64,000 bases of DNA from Streptosporangium lutulentum (GTDB lineage Bacteria; Actinomycetota; Actinomycetes; Streptosporangiales; Streptosporangiaceae), in contig NZ_JAUSQU010000001.1 of assembly GCF_030811455.1 (NCBI RefSeq), positions 5,394,001 through 5,458,000 on the forward strand. Reading direction: 5' to 3'. The translations under genes and the position numbers were made by a program. Below the pieces are notes generated by a model. The model was not told where the DNA came from and ran no database searches. It saw nothing but the letters and a program-made list of their open reading frames with translations. This document shows positions 38,029 to 47,461 of the stretch, piece by piece (position 1 is the stretch's first letter; the number at the start of each line of letters is the position of its first letter).

Positions 38029-38802
38029 CTAGTCGAGCGGGAAGTCCACATCCGTAGGAAAAACAGGACTTTCCGGCTCCTCGTCCTCCAAGGCTTCGCG
38101 GATCACCCTAAAGGCCAGGCCGGGTCCGTATCCCTTCCTGGCAAGCATGCCGGCCAGTCTCCGGGTCCTGACCGCGCGCTCCAGACCGCGAGTCGACGAG
38201 AGCTTGCGCTCCACCAGGCGGCGGGCGGTCTCCGCCTCCTGATCGGAGTCGAGCTGCTCCACCGCTTCCTTCACGACCTCTTCGTCCACCCCGCGGTGAC
38301 GGAGCTCCGAGGCGAGAGCCCTGCGGGCGAGACCTCGCCCGGCATGGCGCGAGCTCACCCATGCGGCGGCGAACGCCTCGTCGTCGATGAGCCCGACCTC
38401 GGAGAACCGCTCAAGCACGGCCTCAGCCGCCTCTTCGGGCACCTCACGCTTACGCAGCGCCTCCGCGAGCTGAGCCCGTGTGCGCGGCGCCATGGTCAGC
38501 AGTCGCAGGCAGATCCCTCGTGCCACCGCCTCCGGATCGGCGGCGGGCCCTCGGCTCGCCGGAGATCCCTCGACCGGCCCGTCGGGAACAAGCCCCCGGG
38601 AACCGCCTCGCGACCGTTTTCCGCCCGTGTCCTTGCCCCCGGTGAATCCCTCCCAGGCGCTCGGCTGATCCCTGCGCGAACGCCGAGACCGGCCACCTTT
38701 TCGCCTGCTCGCCCCGGAGGCGCCGGCCTCCGGATCGTCGGGCCAGGCACCCCAGTCTCTCGGCCCGGCCGCGTCAGCCGGACCGGAGTCAGGTTCCGTC
38801 AT
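38029..38802 (-). CDS. recX: regulatory protein RecX
   Basis: 257 residues. It inhibits RecA filament formation. The C-terminal 150 residues carry the three-helix RecX repeats (RGICLRLLTMAPRTRAQLAEAL; DDEAFAAAWVSSRHAGRGLARRALASEL; RRLAGMLARKGYGPGLAFRVIREAL). The N-terminal 90 residues are a disordered, basic extension (GASRRKGGRSRRSRRDQ), longer than in most RecX proteins. It lies 16 bases after recA and is almost certainly cotranscribed. Confidence 0.92.
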   Translation of the reverse strand: MTEPDSGPADAAGPRDWGAWPDDPEAGASGASRRKGGRSRRSRRDQPSAWEGFTGGKDTGGKRSRGGSRGLVPDGPVEGSPASRGPAADPEAVARGICLRLLTMAPRTRAQLAEALRKREVPEEAAEAVLERFSEVGLIDDEAFAAAWVSSRHAGRGLARRALASELRHRGVDEEVVKEAVEQLDSDQEAETARRLVERKLSSTRGLERAVRTRRLAGMLARKGYGPGLAFRVIREALEDEEPESPVFPTDVDFPLD

Positions 38803-38818
38803 CGTCGATCAGCTCAGA

Positions 38819-39931
<1,113 letters not shown>

Positions 39932-40030
39932 GGGAGCCCCCTGAAGGGTTGCGGGTTGAATCGGTTGCCAGAAAGCTACGGGGTGCCACCGACATTTTCG
40001 GAGGGGCACGCCACGAGCGCAGACATGTTC

Positions 40031-40053
40031 AATATAGCCGAACGACTGTTCGA
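40031..40053 (-). promoter_or_regulatory. recA promoter with LexA (SOS) box
   Basis: CCGAAC-GACT-GTTCGA at 40038-40053 matches the actinobacterial and Bacillus-type SOS box (TCGAAC N4 GTTCGA) at 11 of 12 defined bases. On the minus strand it is followed after no gap by TATATT (40036-40031), a plausible -10 box. This predicts a recA leader of about 90 bases and repression by LexA. Confidence 0.75.
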
Positions 40054-40292
40054 TCGTGGCCCAATGACATCACGTGTTCCCAGGAAGCACAGGCCGCGGT
40101 TTCCGGGGCGCTCCAGGCCGTGCCGGCCCGGCCACGGACCCGCGGCGAATCCCGCCACAGGCGCGGCGGACACCGGCGAGTCCCTCGCGAAAGGCCGCCG
40201 ACCCCATCCGGGAGGCGACATTCCCGGGAATTCCGCCGGACGTGTTGTCACCGAGCTGACCTGGAGTGATCCTGAAGGCAAAGGATCCCGAG

Positions 40293-40571
40293 GTGCCCTC
40301 AGTGCCCAGCGCGTTCACGCAGCAACGCCTAGCCCATCTTGAGTCCCTGGCCGCCGAACTGCCCGACCGGGGGCTGGTCAGCCGCATGCTCGGAGGCGAT
40401 GACCCCGTGCTCTGGGTGTGGCATCCGGGCAGCGGGAGACAGACGATCGTCTTCGCCACCCCCGCCAAGGACGGCTGGCTGTTTCTGTGGTCGCCGGCCG
40501 GTCAGGAGAGCGCCGACGATCCCGGGCACGTGGCCGACTCGGTGGGGAAACTGCTCCGCGCCGACTCCTAG
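40293..40571 (+). CDS. small conserved-looking hypothetical protein
   Basis: 92 residues from GTG 40293, which has AAGG 8 bases upstream; a GTG at 40266 would give 101 residues. The protein is compact and acidic, with VLWVWHPGSGRQTIVFATP followed by DGWLFLWSPAGQE, which looks like a small beta-sheet domain. It contains no signal peptide. Codon and amino-acid composition look protein-like rather than random. Similar small proteins occur near recA and DUF3046 in actinomycetes. Function unknown. Confidence 0.6.
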   Translation: MPSVPSAFTQQRLAHLESLAAELPDRGLVSRMLGGDDPVLWVWHPGSGRQTIVFATPAKDGWLFLWSPAGQESADDPGHVADSVGKLLRADS

Positions 40572-40653
40572 CCCCGCTTCTTCGCACATGCCGTGTCGCC
40601 GCGGGTCGATGAGTGATCATCACAGGTCAACGGAGTGATGTGCGAAGAGCGGC

Positions 40654-40848
40654 CTAGCGGAGCCTGGGCGAGACGTCGGTCACCCCGCACACGGCGTTCC
40701 AGACCTCCTTGGCCCCGACGCCGTCGGCCAGCGCCTGGTTCGCGGTCCGGCCGCCCAGGTCCGCGATGACGTAGTCGCGAGCCCACGACTCGGCGTACGG
40801 ATCGCCGAAGTGCAGCTTCATCCGCTTCCAGAACTCCGACAGGCGCAT
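40654..40848 (-). CDS. DUF3046 protein
   Basis: 64 residues, all of them matching the DUF3046 pattern: MRLSEFWKRMKLHFG, then SWARDYVIADLGGRTANQALADG and KEVWNAVC. This short actinobacterial family is regularly encoded next to recA. Function unknown. The convergent neighbour on the plus strand ends 82 bases away. Confidence 0.85.
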   Translation of the reverse strand: MRLSEFWKRMKLHFGDPYAESWARDYVIADLGGRTANQALADGVGAKEVWNAVCGVTDVSPRLR

Positions 40849-40917
40849 ACCTCAAGTATGGGTGCCGCCGGAGGTGGAACCGCCGCCCCCGGGAGATCGG
40901 CCGGAGACTTCGAGCCG

Positions 40918-41406
40918 TCAGAGAACGCGGGAGCCGTACATCTCACCGAGCGGGTCGGCGAGCAGTTCGAGGCGGGCCCCGTCGGGGTCCGTGAAGTAGA
41001 TCGAGGTACCGCTCTCGACCTGGTGCGGCACGCCCGCGGCCTCCAGCTTGCCCCGCAGTCGCTCCCAGGCCGCCGGGTCCACCGAGATGGCGATGTGGTG
41101 GAGCCCGCCGAGGACCTCCTTGTAGGGGCCGAGGTCCAGCCCGGGGAAGTCGAAGAAGGCGATCAGGTTGCCGTTGCCGATGTCGAAGAAGAAGTGGTTG
41201 GAACCCCGGTAGTCACGGTTTTCGATGATCTCCGTGAGGGGGAACTCCAGAAGATCCTGGTAGAAGGCGATCGTCTTCTCGACATCCGAGGAGATCAGGG
41301 CGAAGTGATGCAAGCCTCTCGCGCTGCTCTGCGGACGATGCTCTCTCACGTGTTCCGTCTTGATCCGCTCACGTGTCGCCTCGATGGCCTGATAGTCGAT
41401 GCTCAC
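40918..41406 (-). CDS. VOC-family (glyoxalase/dioxygenase fold) protein
   Basis: 162 residues. The GTG at 41406 is preferred, with GGTGGG about 7 bases upstream; the GTG at 41424 would add six residues. A single VOC domain: GLHHFALISSDVEKTIAFYQDLL near residue 35, LGGLHHIAISV near 105, and SGTSIYFTDPDGARLELLA near 140. The conserved His and Glu (HHFAL, HHIAI, RLELL) would bind a divalent metal. VOC proteins include glyoxalases, antibiotic-resistance proteins and dioxygenases; no closer assignment is possible. Confidence 0.82.
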   Translation of the reverse strand: MSIDYQAIEATRERIKTEHVREHRPQSSARGLHHFALISSDVEKTIAFYQDLLEFPLTEIIENRDYRGSNHFFFDIGNGNLIAFFDFPGLDLGPYKEVLGGLHHIAISVDPAAWERLRGKLEAAGVPHQVESGTSIYFTDPDGARLELLADPLGEMYGSRVL

Positions 41407-42209
41407 CGTTAGCCCACCGCTCACTGCGTCGTATGTCTGTCAGTCGTATGTCTGTCAAAGGCTTCTGCCCCGAGGCCGGGGAAGGCCGGCCTCCTGCCGG
41501 TGGCCGCCCCGGGACGCCCCCGGGCTCCTCGGTGATTTAAATTTAAAGGAAAACGCCCAGTACTGGAACCCAGCCCCGAGGCGGCCCCGCTGACCCGGCC
41601 GATACGGCCGGAGCTCCCGGCGGCTGGACCTGACCGGGTCACCGCCTCCTCCGGAGGCATGAAGGGCTCGGAGACCGCGTTGACGCCAGGTCGCCGTAGC
41701 ACCGGGTCTCCCTGGCCTCGGGGCCGCCACTCGCCGCGCCCTTCGCCGAACTGGTCCGGGGCGCCGGCTCTCTCCACGACGGTCTCGGGGCGCCTGAGCG
41801 GCCCCCTCAGCGTCCTCATGCGGTCTCATGCGGTCTTGGGGCGCCCGGAACGGCACCTGCGACGGCCTTCCGGCGATCCAGGAGCTCCGAAGCGGACCTT
41901 ACGACGACCTCACAGCGGTCTCAGGGGCCCGGGAACGGCCCTTGCGGTGATCTCGCGGCAGCCCGCTCCGAGGCTACGGCCCCGCATCCCCTCCCCGCAT
42001 CCTCTCCCTGTATCCCTTAGCCGCGTCCTCTCCCCGCATCCTCTCCCTGCATCCCTTAAGCCGCGTCCCCTCACCGCGGGTCTCACCGCGGAGGCGCCGG
42101 TGCTCACCTCCTACGGCCCGGCCGCCGATGACGGATTCTGTCGGTGAGGGGATGCACTATGGAGCCGTGACCCGAATGGGGCGATCACGTCGGCAGGGGG
42201 AGGCACGTG
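41407..42209. other. 800-base gene-free spacer rich in degenerate repeats
   Basis: No convincing gene. It contains a 15-base direct repeat at 41428-41457, an unusually AT-rich palindrome at 41536-41547, and a run of degenerate copies of motifs such as GGTCT(C/T)GGGGCGCC (about 41779-41850). About 41978-42073 holds a roughly 44-base imperfect repeat (CCGCATCC...CTCTCCCTG). Open frames across it are Pro/Arg/Ser-rich and lack ribosome sites. Confidence 0.55.
41428..41457 (-). promoter_or_regulatory. 15-base direct repeat in the VOC gene promoter
   Basis: GTCGTATGTCTGTCA occurs twice without a gap (41428-41442 and 41443-41457), 22-51 bases upstream of the VOC gene start. Read on the minus strand the distal copy contributes TTGACA, a good -35 box, with CATACG 17 bases on as a weak -10. 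It may be a promoter with a tandem operator. Confidence 0.45.
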
Positions 42210-45200
42210 ATGAGCGAGGCGGGCCGTGAACCGGCGAGCGGCGACGGGGCGCTCGGCCACTTCACCCAGATGACCAGAGACTGGTTCACCGGGGCCTTCG
42301 CCGCGCCCACCGCCGCGCAGGAGGGGGCCTGGGCGTCGATCGCCAGAGGCGACAACACCCTGGTGGTCGCGCCCACCGGGTCCGGCAAGACGCTGGCCGC
42401 GTTCCTGTGGTCCCTCGACCGGCTGGCCTCCGAGCAGGCGTCCGCCGGCGAGGTGCCCGCCGCGGGCGTCAAGGACGGGCGAAAGCGCTCTGGAAAGGAC
42501 GAGCCTCCACGACGGTGCCGGGTGCTCTACGTGTCACCGCTCAAGGCACTGGCGGTGGACGTCGAGCGCAACCTCCGGGCGCCGCTGGCCGGGCTGAGGC
42601 AGACCGCGCGGAGGCTGGGTCTTCCGATGCCGGACATCTCGGTGGCGATCCGGTCGGGCGACACCTCCCCCGAGGAGCGGCGCCGGTTCGCGGCCAAGCC
42701 GACGGACATCCTCATCACGACCCCCGAGTCGCTGTTCCTGCTGTTGACCAGCCAGGCCCGTGAGGCGCTGCGCGGCGTGGAGACGGTCATCATCGACGAG
42801 GTGCACGCGGTGGCGGCCACCAAGCGCGGCGCGCACCTGGCCCTCAGCCTGGAGCGGCTCGACGCCCTGCTGTCCCGGCCCGCACAGCGCGTCGGCCTGT
42901 CGGCGACCGTGCGTCCGGTGAGCGAGGTGGCCGCCTTCCTCGGCGGCCCCCGCCCGGCGACCGTGGTCCAGCCGCCCTCGGAGAAGGTGATCGAGGTCGA
43001 GGTGATCGTGCCGGTCGAGGACATGACCGAGCTCGACATGCCCCCCTCCCCCTCCGTGCCCGGTGACGACGACCACTGGCCGGCCGAGCCCCCGGCCCGG
43101 CGGTCCATCTGGCCGCACGTCGAGGAGCGGCTGTTCGATCTGATCGGCGGCCATCGTTCGACGATCGTGTTCTCCAACTCCCGGCGGCAGGCCGAGCGGC
43201 TGTGCACCCGCCTCAACGAGCTGGCCTGGGAACGCCGGACCGGCGACCCGGAGCGGATCGAGCCAACCAGGCAAGCAGGACGGGCGCGGCCGGGCGGGCA
43301 GATAACAGAGGCCGCAGGGCAGGCGGAGGCGGCCGGGCAGGCGGAGCCGGTGCACTGGGCGCAGGGGTTTCCCGGCCCTCCGGCGTCCCTCTCCACCCCG
43401 GCGGGGGTGATGGCGCAGGCGGGGACGGCCAAGGGCGTGGTCCCGGAGATCGTGCGAGCCCACCACGGATCGGTGTCGAAGGAGGAGCGGTCCCAGATCG
43501 AGGAGGCGCTCAAGTCGGGGCGGCTGCCCGCCGTGGTCGCGACCTCCAGTCTGGAGCTCGGCATCGACATGGGCGCGGTGGATCTGGTGGCCTGCGTGGG
43601 GGCGCCGCCGAGCGTGGCGAGCGGCCTGCAGCGGATCGGCAGAGCCGGGCACCAGGTGGGAGCCGTCTCACGGGGAGTGATCTTCCCCAAATACCGCGGA
43701 GACCTGGTCCAGACGGCCGTGGTGGCCGAGCGGATGAGGAGCGGGGAGATCGAAGACCTCCGTTACCCGCGCAACCCGCTCGACGTGCTCGCCCAGCAGA
43801 TCGTGGCGATGACCGCGCTGGACGAGTGGACGGTTGACGAGCTGGAGAGCGTGGTACGGCGCGCCGCACCGTACCGGGCCCTGCCCAGGAGCGCGCTGGA
43901 GGCGACGCTCGACATGCTCGCCGGGCGCTATCCGAGCGAGGAGTTCGCCGAGCTGAGGCCCCGCATCGTCTGGGACCGGGTCACCGGCACGCTGCAGGGC
44001 CGTCCCGGAGCTCAGCGGCTGGCCGTCACCAACGGCGGCACGATTCCCGACCGCGGGCTGTTCGGCGTGTTCCTGGTCGGGGAGAAATCCTCCCGGGTGG
44101 GCGAACTGGACGAGGAGATGGTCTACGAGTCGCGTGCCGGAGACGTGTTCGTGCTGGGCGCGACCTCCTGGCGGATCGAGGAGATCACGGCCGACCGGGT
44201 GCTGGTCACCCCCGCCCCCGGGCAACCGGGCAAGCTGCCGTTCTGGCACGGCGACACCGCGGGGCGTCCGGCGGAGCTCGGGCGGGCGATCGGCGCGTTC
44301 CTTCGCGAGATGTCCGCGGCGGGCGCGGACTCCGGGGCCAGGCCCGGTTCCAAGGCGGAGACGAACTCCGGGTCGAAGCCTGGTTCGGAGACCGGCACGA
44401 CCTCCACGACGGATGCGGCCGACGGGTCGGGCACGACCTTCGCCTCGGGCCCGGACCTCACGTCAGGCGCGACCTCCGCGATGGGTACGGCCCCCGGCAT
44501 CGGCGTGAACCCTGGGGACGGTCAGGCCCCCGCGAACGGTCAGGACTCCGGAGACGGTCAGGTTCCCGCGAACGGTCAGGACTCCGGAGACGGGCGGGGC
44601 TCCGCGAACGGTCAGGACTCCGAAGACGGGCGGGGCTCCGCGAACGGTCAGGACTCCGAAGACGGGCGGGGCTCCGCGACGGATGCGCGATCCGGGACGA
44701 AGCCCGGCTCCAAGGGACGTCCGGCGGAGCGGAAGAGCCCGGCCCGGGACGGGGCCCTGGAGCGGATCAGGGCGGCGGGGCTGGACGAGTTCGCCGCGGC
44801 CAACCTGCTGTCCTATCTGGCGGAGCAGCGGCAGGCCACCGGATACGTGCCTGACGACAGGACCCTGCTGGTCGAGCGGTTCCACGACGAGCTGGGCGAC
44901 TGGCGGGTCGTGGTGCATTCGCCGTACGGCGCGAGAGTGCACGCGCCGTGGGCGCTGGCGATCGGGCGGCGGCTGCGGGAGCGCTACGGCGTCGACGTGC
45001 AGGCCATCCACTCCGACGACGGGATCGTCCTGCGCATCCCCGACACGCTTTCCGATCCCCCGTCGGATGTCGCGGTCTTCGACGCGGAGGAGATCGAGCA
45101 GATCGTCACCGAGGAGCTCGGCGGCTCGGCGCTGTTCGCGGCGCGCTTCAGGGAGTGCGCGGGGCGGTCGCTGCTGCTTCCCCGGCGCACGCCCGGCAAA

Positions 45201-47402
45201 CGGACCCCGCTCTGGCAGCAGCGGCAGCGGGCCTCGCATCTGCTCACCGTGGCCGGCCGCTACGGGTCGTTCCCCGTCGTGCTGGAGACGATGCGCGAGT
45301 GCCTGCAGGACGTCTTCGACGTGCCGGGGCTGGTGCGGCTCATGCGGGACATCGCCGCGCGGCGGGTCCGGCTGGTCGAGGTCGAGACCGGCCAGGCGTC
45401 GCCGTTCGCGGCGTCACTGCTGTTCGACTACATCGGCGCGTTCATGTACGAGGGGGACGCCCCCCTGGCCGAGCGCCGCGCCCAGGCCCTCTCGCTCGAC
45501 ACGAGCCTGCTGGCCGAGCTGCTGGGCCAGGCGGACCTGCGTGAGCTGCTCGACCCCGACGTGATCGCCGACACCGAGCGTGAGCTGGCCCGGCTGGACC
45601 GGCCGCTTCGTGACCTCGAGGGCCTGGCCGACCTGCTCCGCTCGCACGGCCCCCTCCTCGCGGCCGACGTGAGCCTGCGCGAGGGCGACCCGGCGTGGCT
45701 GGCCGAGCTGGAGACCGCCCGCCGGGCGATCAGGGTGCGGGTGGCCGGGCAGGAGCAGTGGGCGGCGATCGAGGACGCCGCCCGGCTGCGTGACGCGCTC
45801 GGCGTGCCGTTGCCGGTGGGGGTGCCGCACGTCTTCCTGGAACCGGTGGAGGACCCGCTCGGCGACCTCCTCGCCCGGCACGCCCGCACGCGCACCCCCT
45901 TCCTCGTGAGTACGGCCGCCGCCAGGTTCGGGCTGGGCCCCGCGGTCGTCATCGACGCGTTGCGCCGCCTGGCGGCCTCCGGACGGGTCGTGAACGGCGA
46001 GTTCCGGCCCGGCGGGCGCGGTGAGGAGTGGTGCGACGCCGGGGTGCTGCGGATGCTGCGCCGCAGGTCCCTGGCCAGGCTCCGCAAGGAGGTGGAGCCG
46101 GTCTCCGCCGAGACCCTGGCGGCCTTCGCCCCCGCCTGGCACGGCATCACCGGCTCTCCGCAGAAGGGCAGGCCGCCGATCGACGCGCTGGTGGGCGCGA
46201 TCGAGCAGTTGCAGGGTGCGGCGGTGCCCGCGTCGGCTCTGGAGACGTTGATCCTGCCTTCGCGGGTGCCCGGCTACGACCCGTCCCTGCTGGACGAGCT
46301 GACGTCCTCGGGCGAGGTCATCTGGGCGGGGCAGGGATCGCTGCCGGGCGGAGACGGCTGGGTGGCGCTGTATTTCGCGGACACCGCCCCCCTGCTGATG
46401 CCGGAGCCGGCCGAGATCACCATGACCCCGGTGCACGAGGCGGTCCTGGAGGTCCTCGGCGGCGGAGGCGCGCTGTTCTTCCGTGAGCTGGCGGGCCGGG
46501 TCGGCTCTCTCCTGAGCGGCGCGGCCACCGGCGACCTGCCGTTGGCGGCGGCGGTGTGGGATCTGGTGTGGGCGGGGCGGATCACCGGCGACACGCTGGC
46601 CCCCCTGCGGACCACACTCGGCACGGGACGTCCCGCGCACCGCCCGGCCCCCACGCGCAGACGACGGGCGGTGCTGCCCACCCGAAGCGGGCCTCCGACC
46701 GTGGGCGGGCGCTGGTGGACGCTGCCCGGCCCGGCGGACGACACCACCCAGCGGGCGCACGCCCAGGCCGAGGTGCTGCTGGAGCGGCACGGGGTGGTGA
46801 CCAGGGGTGCCGTCACCGCCGAGCGGCTGCCCGGCGGGTTCGCCGCCGTCTACCAGGTGCTCCGCGCGTTCGAGGAGAGCGGCCGGTGCCGCCGGGGTTA
46901 CTTCGTCGAAGGTCTGGGGGGCGCCCAGTTCGCCCTTCCCGGCGCCGTCGACCGCATGCGGGCCACCTCCACGTCACCGCAGGTCACGACGCCCGCGCCC
47001 GACCCGTGGAGCGGGCGGAAACCGGCCGAGGACACGCGGCGGGCGGTGGTGCTGGCGGCGGCCGATCCGGCCAACCCGTACGGCGCGGCCCTGGCATGGC
47101 CCGCCCATCCGGGCGAGGTGTCCCACAAACCGGGAAGGAAGGCGGGATCCCTGGTCGTGCTCGTGGACGGGCATCTGGTGCTCTACGTCGAACGCGGCGG
47201 CAAAACCCTGCTCTCCTTCGTCGACGGCGATCGCCTCCAGCCCGCCGTGGACGCCCTGGCGCTGGCCGTGCGCGACGGTGCCCTCGGCAAGCTCACCGTG
47301 GAGCGCGCGGACGGCACGGCCATCAACGACTCCCCTCTGGGAGCCGCCCTGGAATCGGCCGGGTTCCACCCGACTCCCCGGGGGCTGCGCCTGCGGGCCT
47401 GA
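42210..47402 (+). CDS. lhr: Lhr-type ATP-dependent DNA helicase with low-complexity insertions
   Basis: 1730 residues from ATG 42210 (GGGGGAGG 6 bases upstream; a GTG three bases earlier is also possible). This superfamily 2 helicase acts in DNA repair. Walker A is APTGSGKT near residue 50, the DEVH box is IIDEVHAV near 195, SAT is GLSATVRP, and motif VI is QRIGRAGHQVG near 475. The long Lhr C-terminal region is intact. Usual Lhr is about 1500 residues. The excess is two insertions, about residues 352-408 (Ala/Gly/Glu) and 708-845 (Gly/Ser/Asp repeats). Both lie between conserved blocks. Confidence 0.9.
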   Translation: MSEAGREPASGDGALGHFTQMTRDWFTGAFAAPTAAQEGAWASIARGDNTLVVAPTGSGKTLAAFLWSLDRLASEQASAGEVPAAGVKDGRKRSGKDEPPRRCRVLYVSPLKALAVDVERNLRAPLAGLRQTARRLGLPMPDISVAIRSGDTSPEERRRFAAKPTDILITTPESLFLLLTSQAREALRGVETVIIDEVHAVAATKRGAHLALSLERLDALLSRPAQRVGLSATVRPVSEVAAFLGGPRPATVVQPPSEKVIEVEVIVPVEDMTELDMPPSPSVPGDDDHWPAEPPARRSIWPHVEERLFDLIGGHRSTIVFSNSRRQAERLCTRLNELAWERRTGDPERIEPTRQAGRARPGGQITEAAGQAEAAGQAEPVHWAQGFPGPPASLSTPAGVMAQAGTAKGVVPEIVRAHHGSVSKEERSQIEEALKSGRLPAVVATSSLELGIDMGAVDLVACVGAPPSVASGLQRIGRAGHQVGAVSRGVIFPKYRGDLVQTAVVAERMRSGEIEDLRYPRNPLDVLAQQIVAMTALDEWTVDELESVVRRAAPYRALPRSALEATLDMLAGRYPSEEFAELRPRIVWDRVTGTLQGRPGAQRLAVTNGGTIPDRGLFGVFLVGEKSSRVGELDEEMVYESRAGDVFVLGATSWRIEEITADRVLVTPAPGQPGKLPFWHGDTAGRPAELGRAIGAFLREMSAAGADSGARPGSKAETNSGSKPGSETGTTSTTDAADGSGTTFASGPDLTSGATSAMGTAPGIGVNPGDGQAPANGQDSGDGQVPANGQDSGDGRGSANGQDSEDGRGSANGQDSEDGRGSATDARSGTKPGSKGRPAERKSPARDGALERIRAAGLDEFAAANLLSYLAEQRQATGYVPDDRTLLVERFHDELGDWRVVVHSPYGARVHAPWALAIGRRLRERYGVDVQAIHSDDGIVLRIPDTLSDPPSDVAVFDAEEIEQIVTEELGGSALFAARFRECAGRSLLLPRRTPGKRTPLWQQRQRASHLLTVAGRYGSFPVVLETMRECLQDVFDVPGLVRLMRDIAARRVRLVEVETGQASPFAASLLFDYIGAFMYEGDAPLAERRAQALSLDTSLLAELLGQADLRELLDPDVIADTERELARLDRPLRDLEGLADLLRSHGPLLAADVSLREGDPAWLAELETARRAIRVRVAGQEQWAAIEDAARLRDALGVPLPVGVPHVFLEPVEDPLGDLLARHARTRTPFLVSTAAARFGLGPAVVIDALRRLAASGRVVNGEFRPGGRGEEWCDAGVLRMLRRRSLARLRKEVEPVSAETLAAFAPAWHGITGSPQKGRPPIDALVGAIEQLQGAAVPASALETLILPSRVPGYDPSLLDELTSSGEVIWAGQGSLPGGDGWVALYFADTAPLLMPEPAEITMTPVHEAVLEVLGGGGALFFRELAGRVGSLLSGAATGDLPLAAAVWDLVWAGRITGDTLAPLRTTLGTGRPAHRPAPTRRRRAVLPTRSGPPTVGGRWWTLPGPADDTTQRAHAQAEVLLERHGVVTRGAVTAERLPGGFAAVYQVLRAFEESGRCRRGYFVEGLGGAQFALPGAVDRMRATSTSPQVTTPAPDPWSGRKPAEDTRRAVVLAAADPANPYGAALAWPAHPGEVSHKPGRKAGSLVVLVDGHLVLYVERGGKTLLSFVDGDRLQPAVDALALAVRDGALGKLTVERADGTAINDSPLGAALESAGFHPTPRGLRLRA
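44532..44675. repeat. four 36-base tandem repeats inside lhr
   Basis: Units at 44532-44567, 44568-44603, 44604-44639 and 44640-44675, the last two identical. They encode a 12-residue unit close to ANGQDSEDGRGS. Because the unit is a multiple of three the frame is kept. Confidence 0.85.
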
Positions 47403-47411
47403 GCCGGCGGG

Positions 47412-47442
47412 TCCTCACCCGGGGAGATCCTCAGGGTGAGGA
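47412..47442. terminator. bidirectional terminator between lhr and the ABC permease gene
   Basis: Perfect 9-base arms (47412-47420 and 47434-47442) with a 13-base loop, followed by TTT on the plus strand. It lies 10 bases after lhr and 20 bases after the convergent permease gene. Confidence 0.65.
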
Positions 47443-47461
47443 TTTGACGACCCGGCTCGGG

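Noticed and set aside
41659..42147. Possible protein gene in the spacer before lhr
   Set aside because: Ser/Pro/Arg-rich sequence, no ribosome site, and its 3' half is made of degenerate nucleotide repeats.
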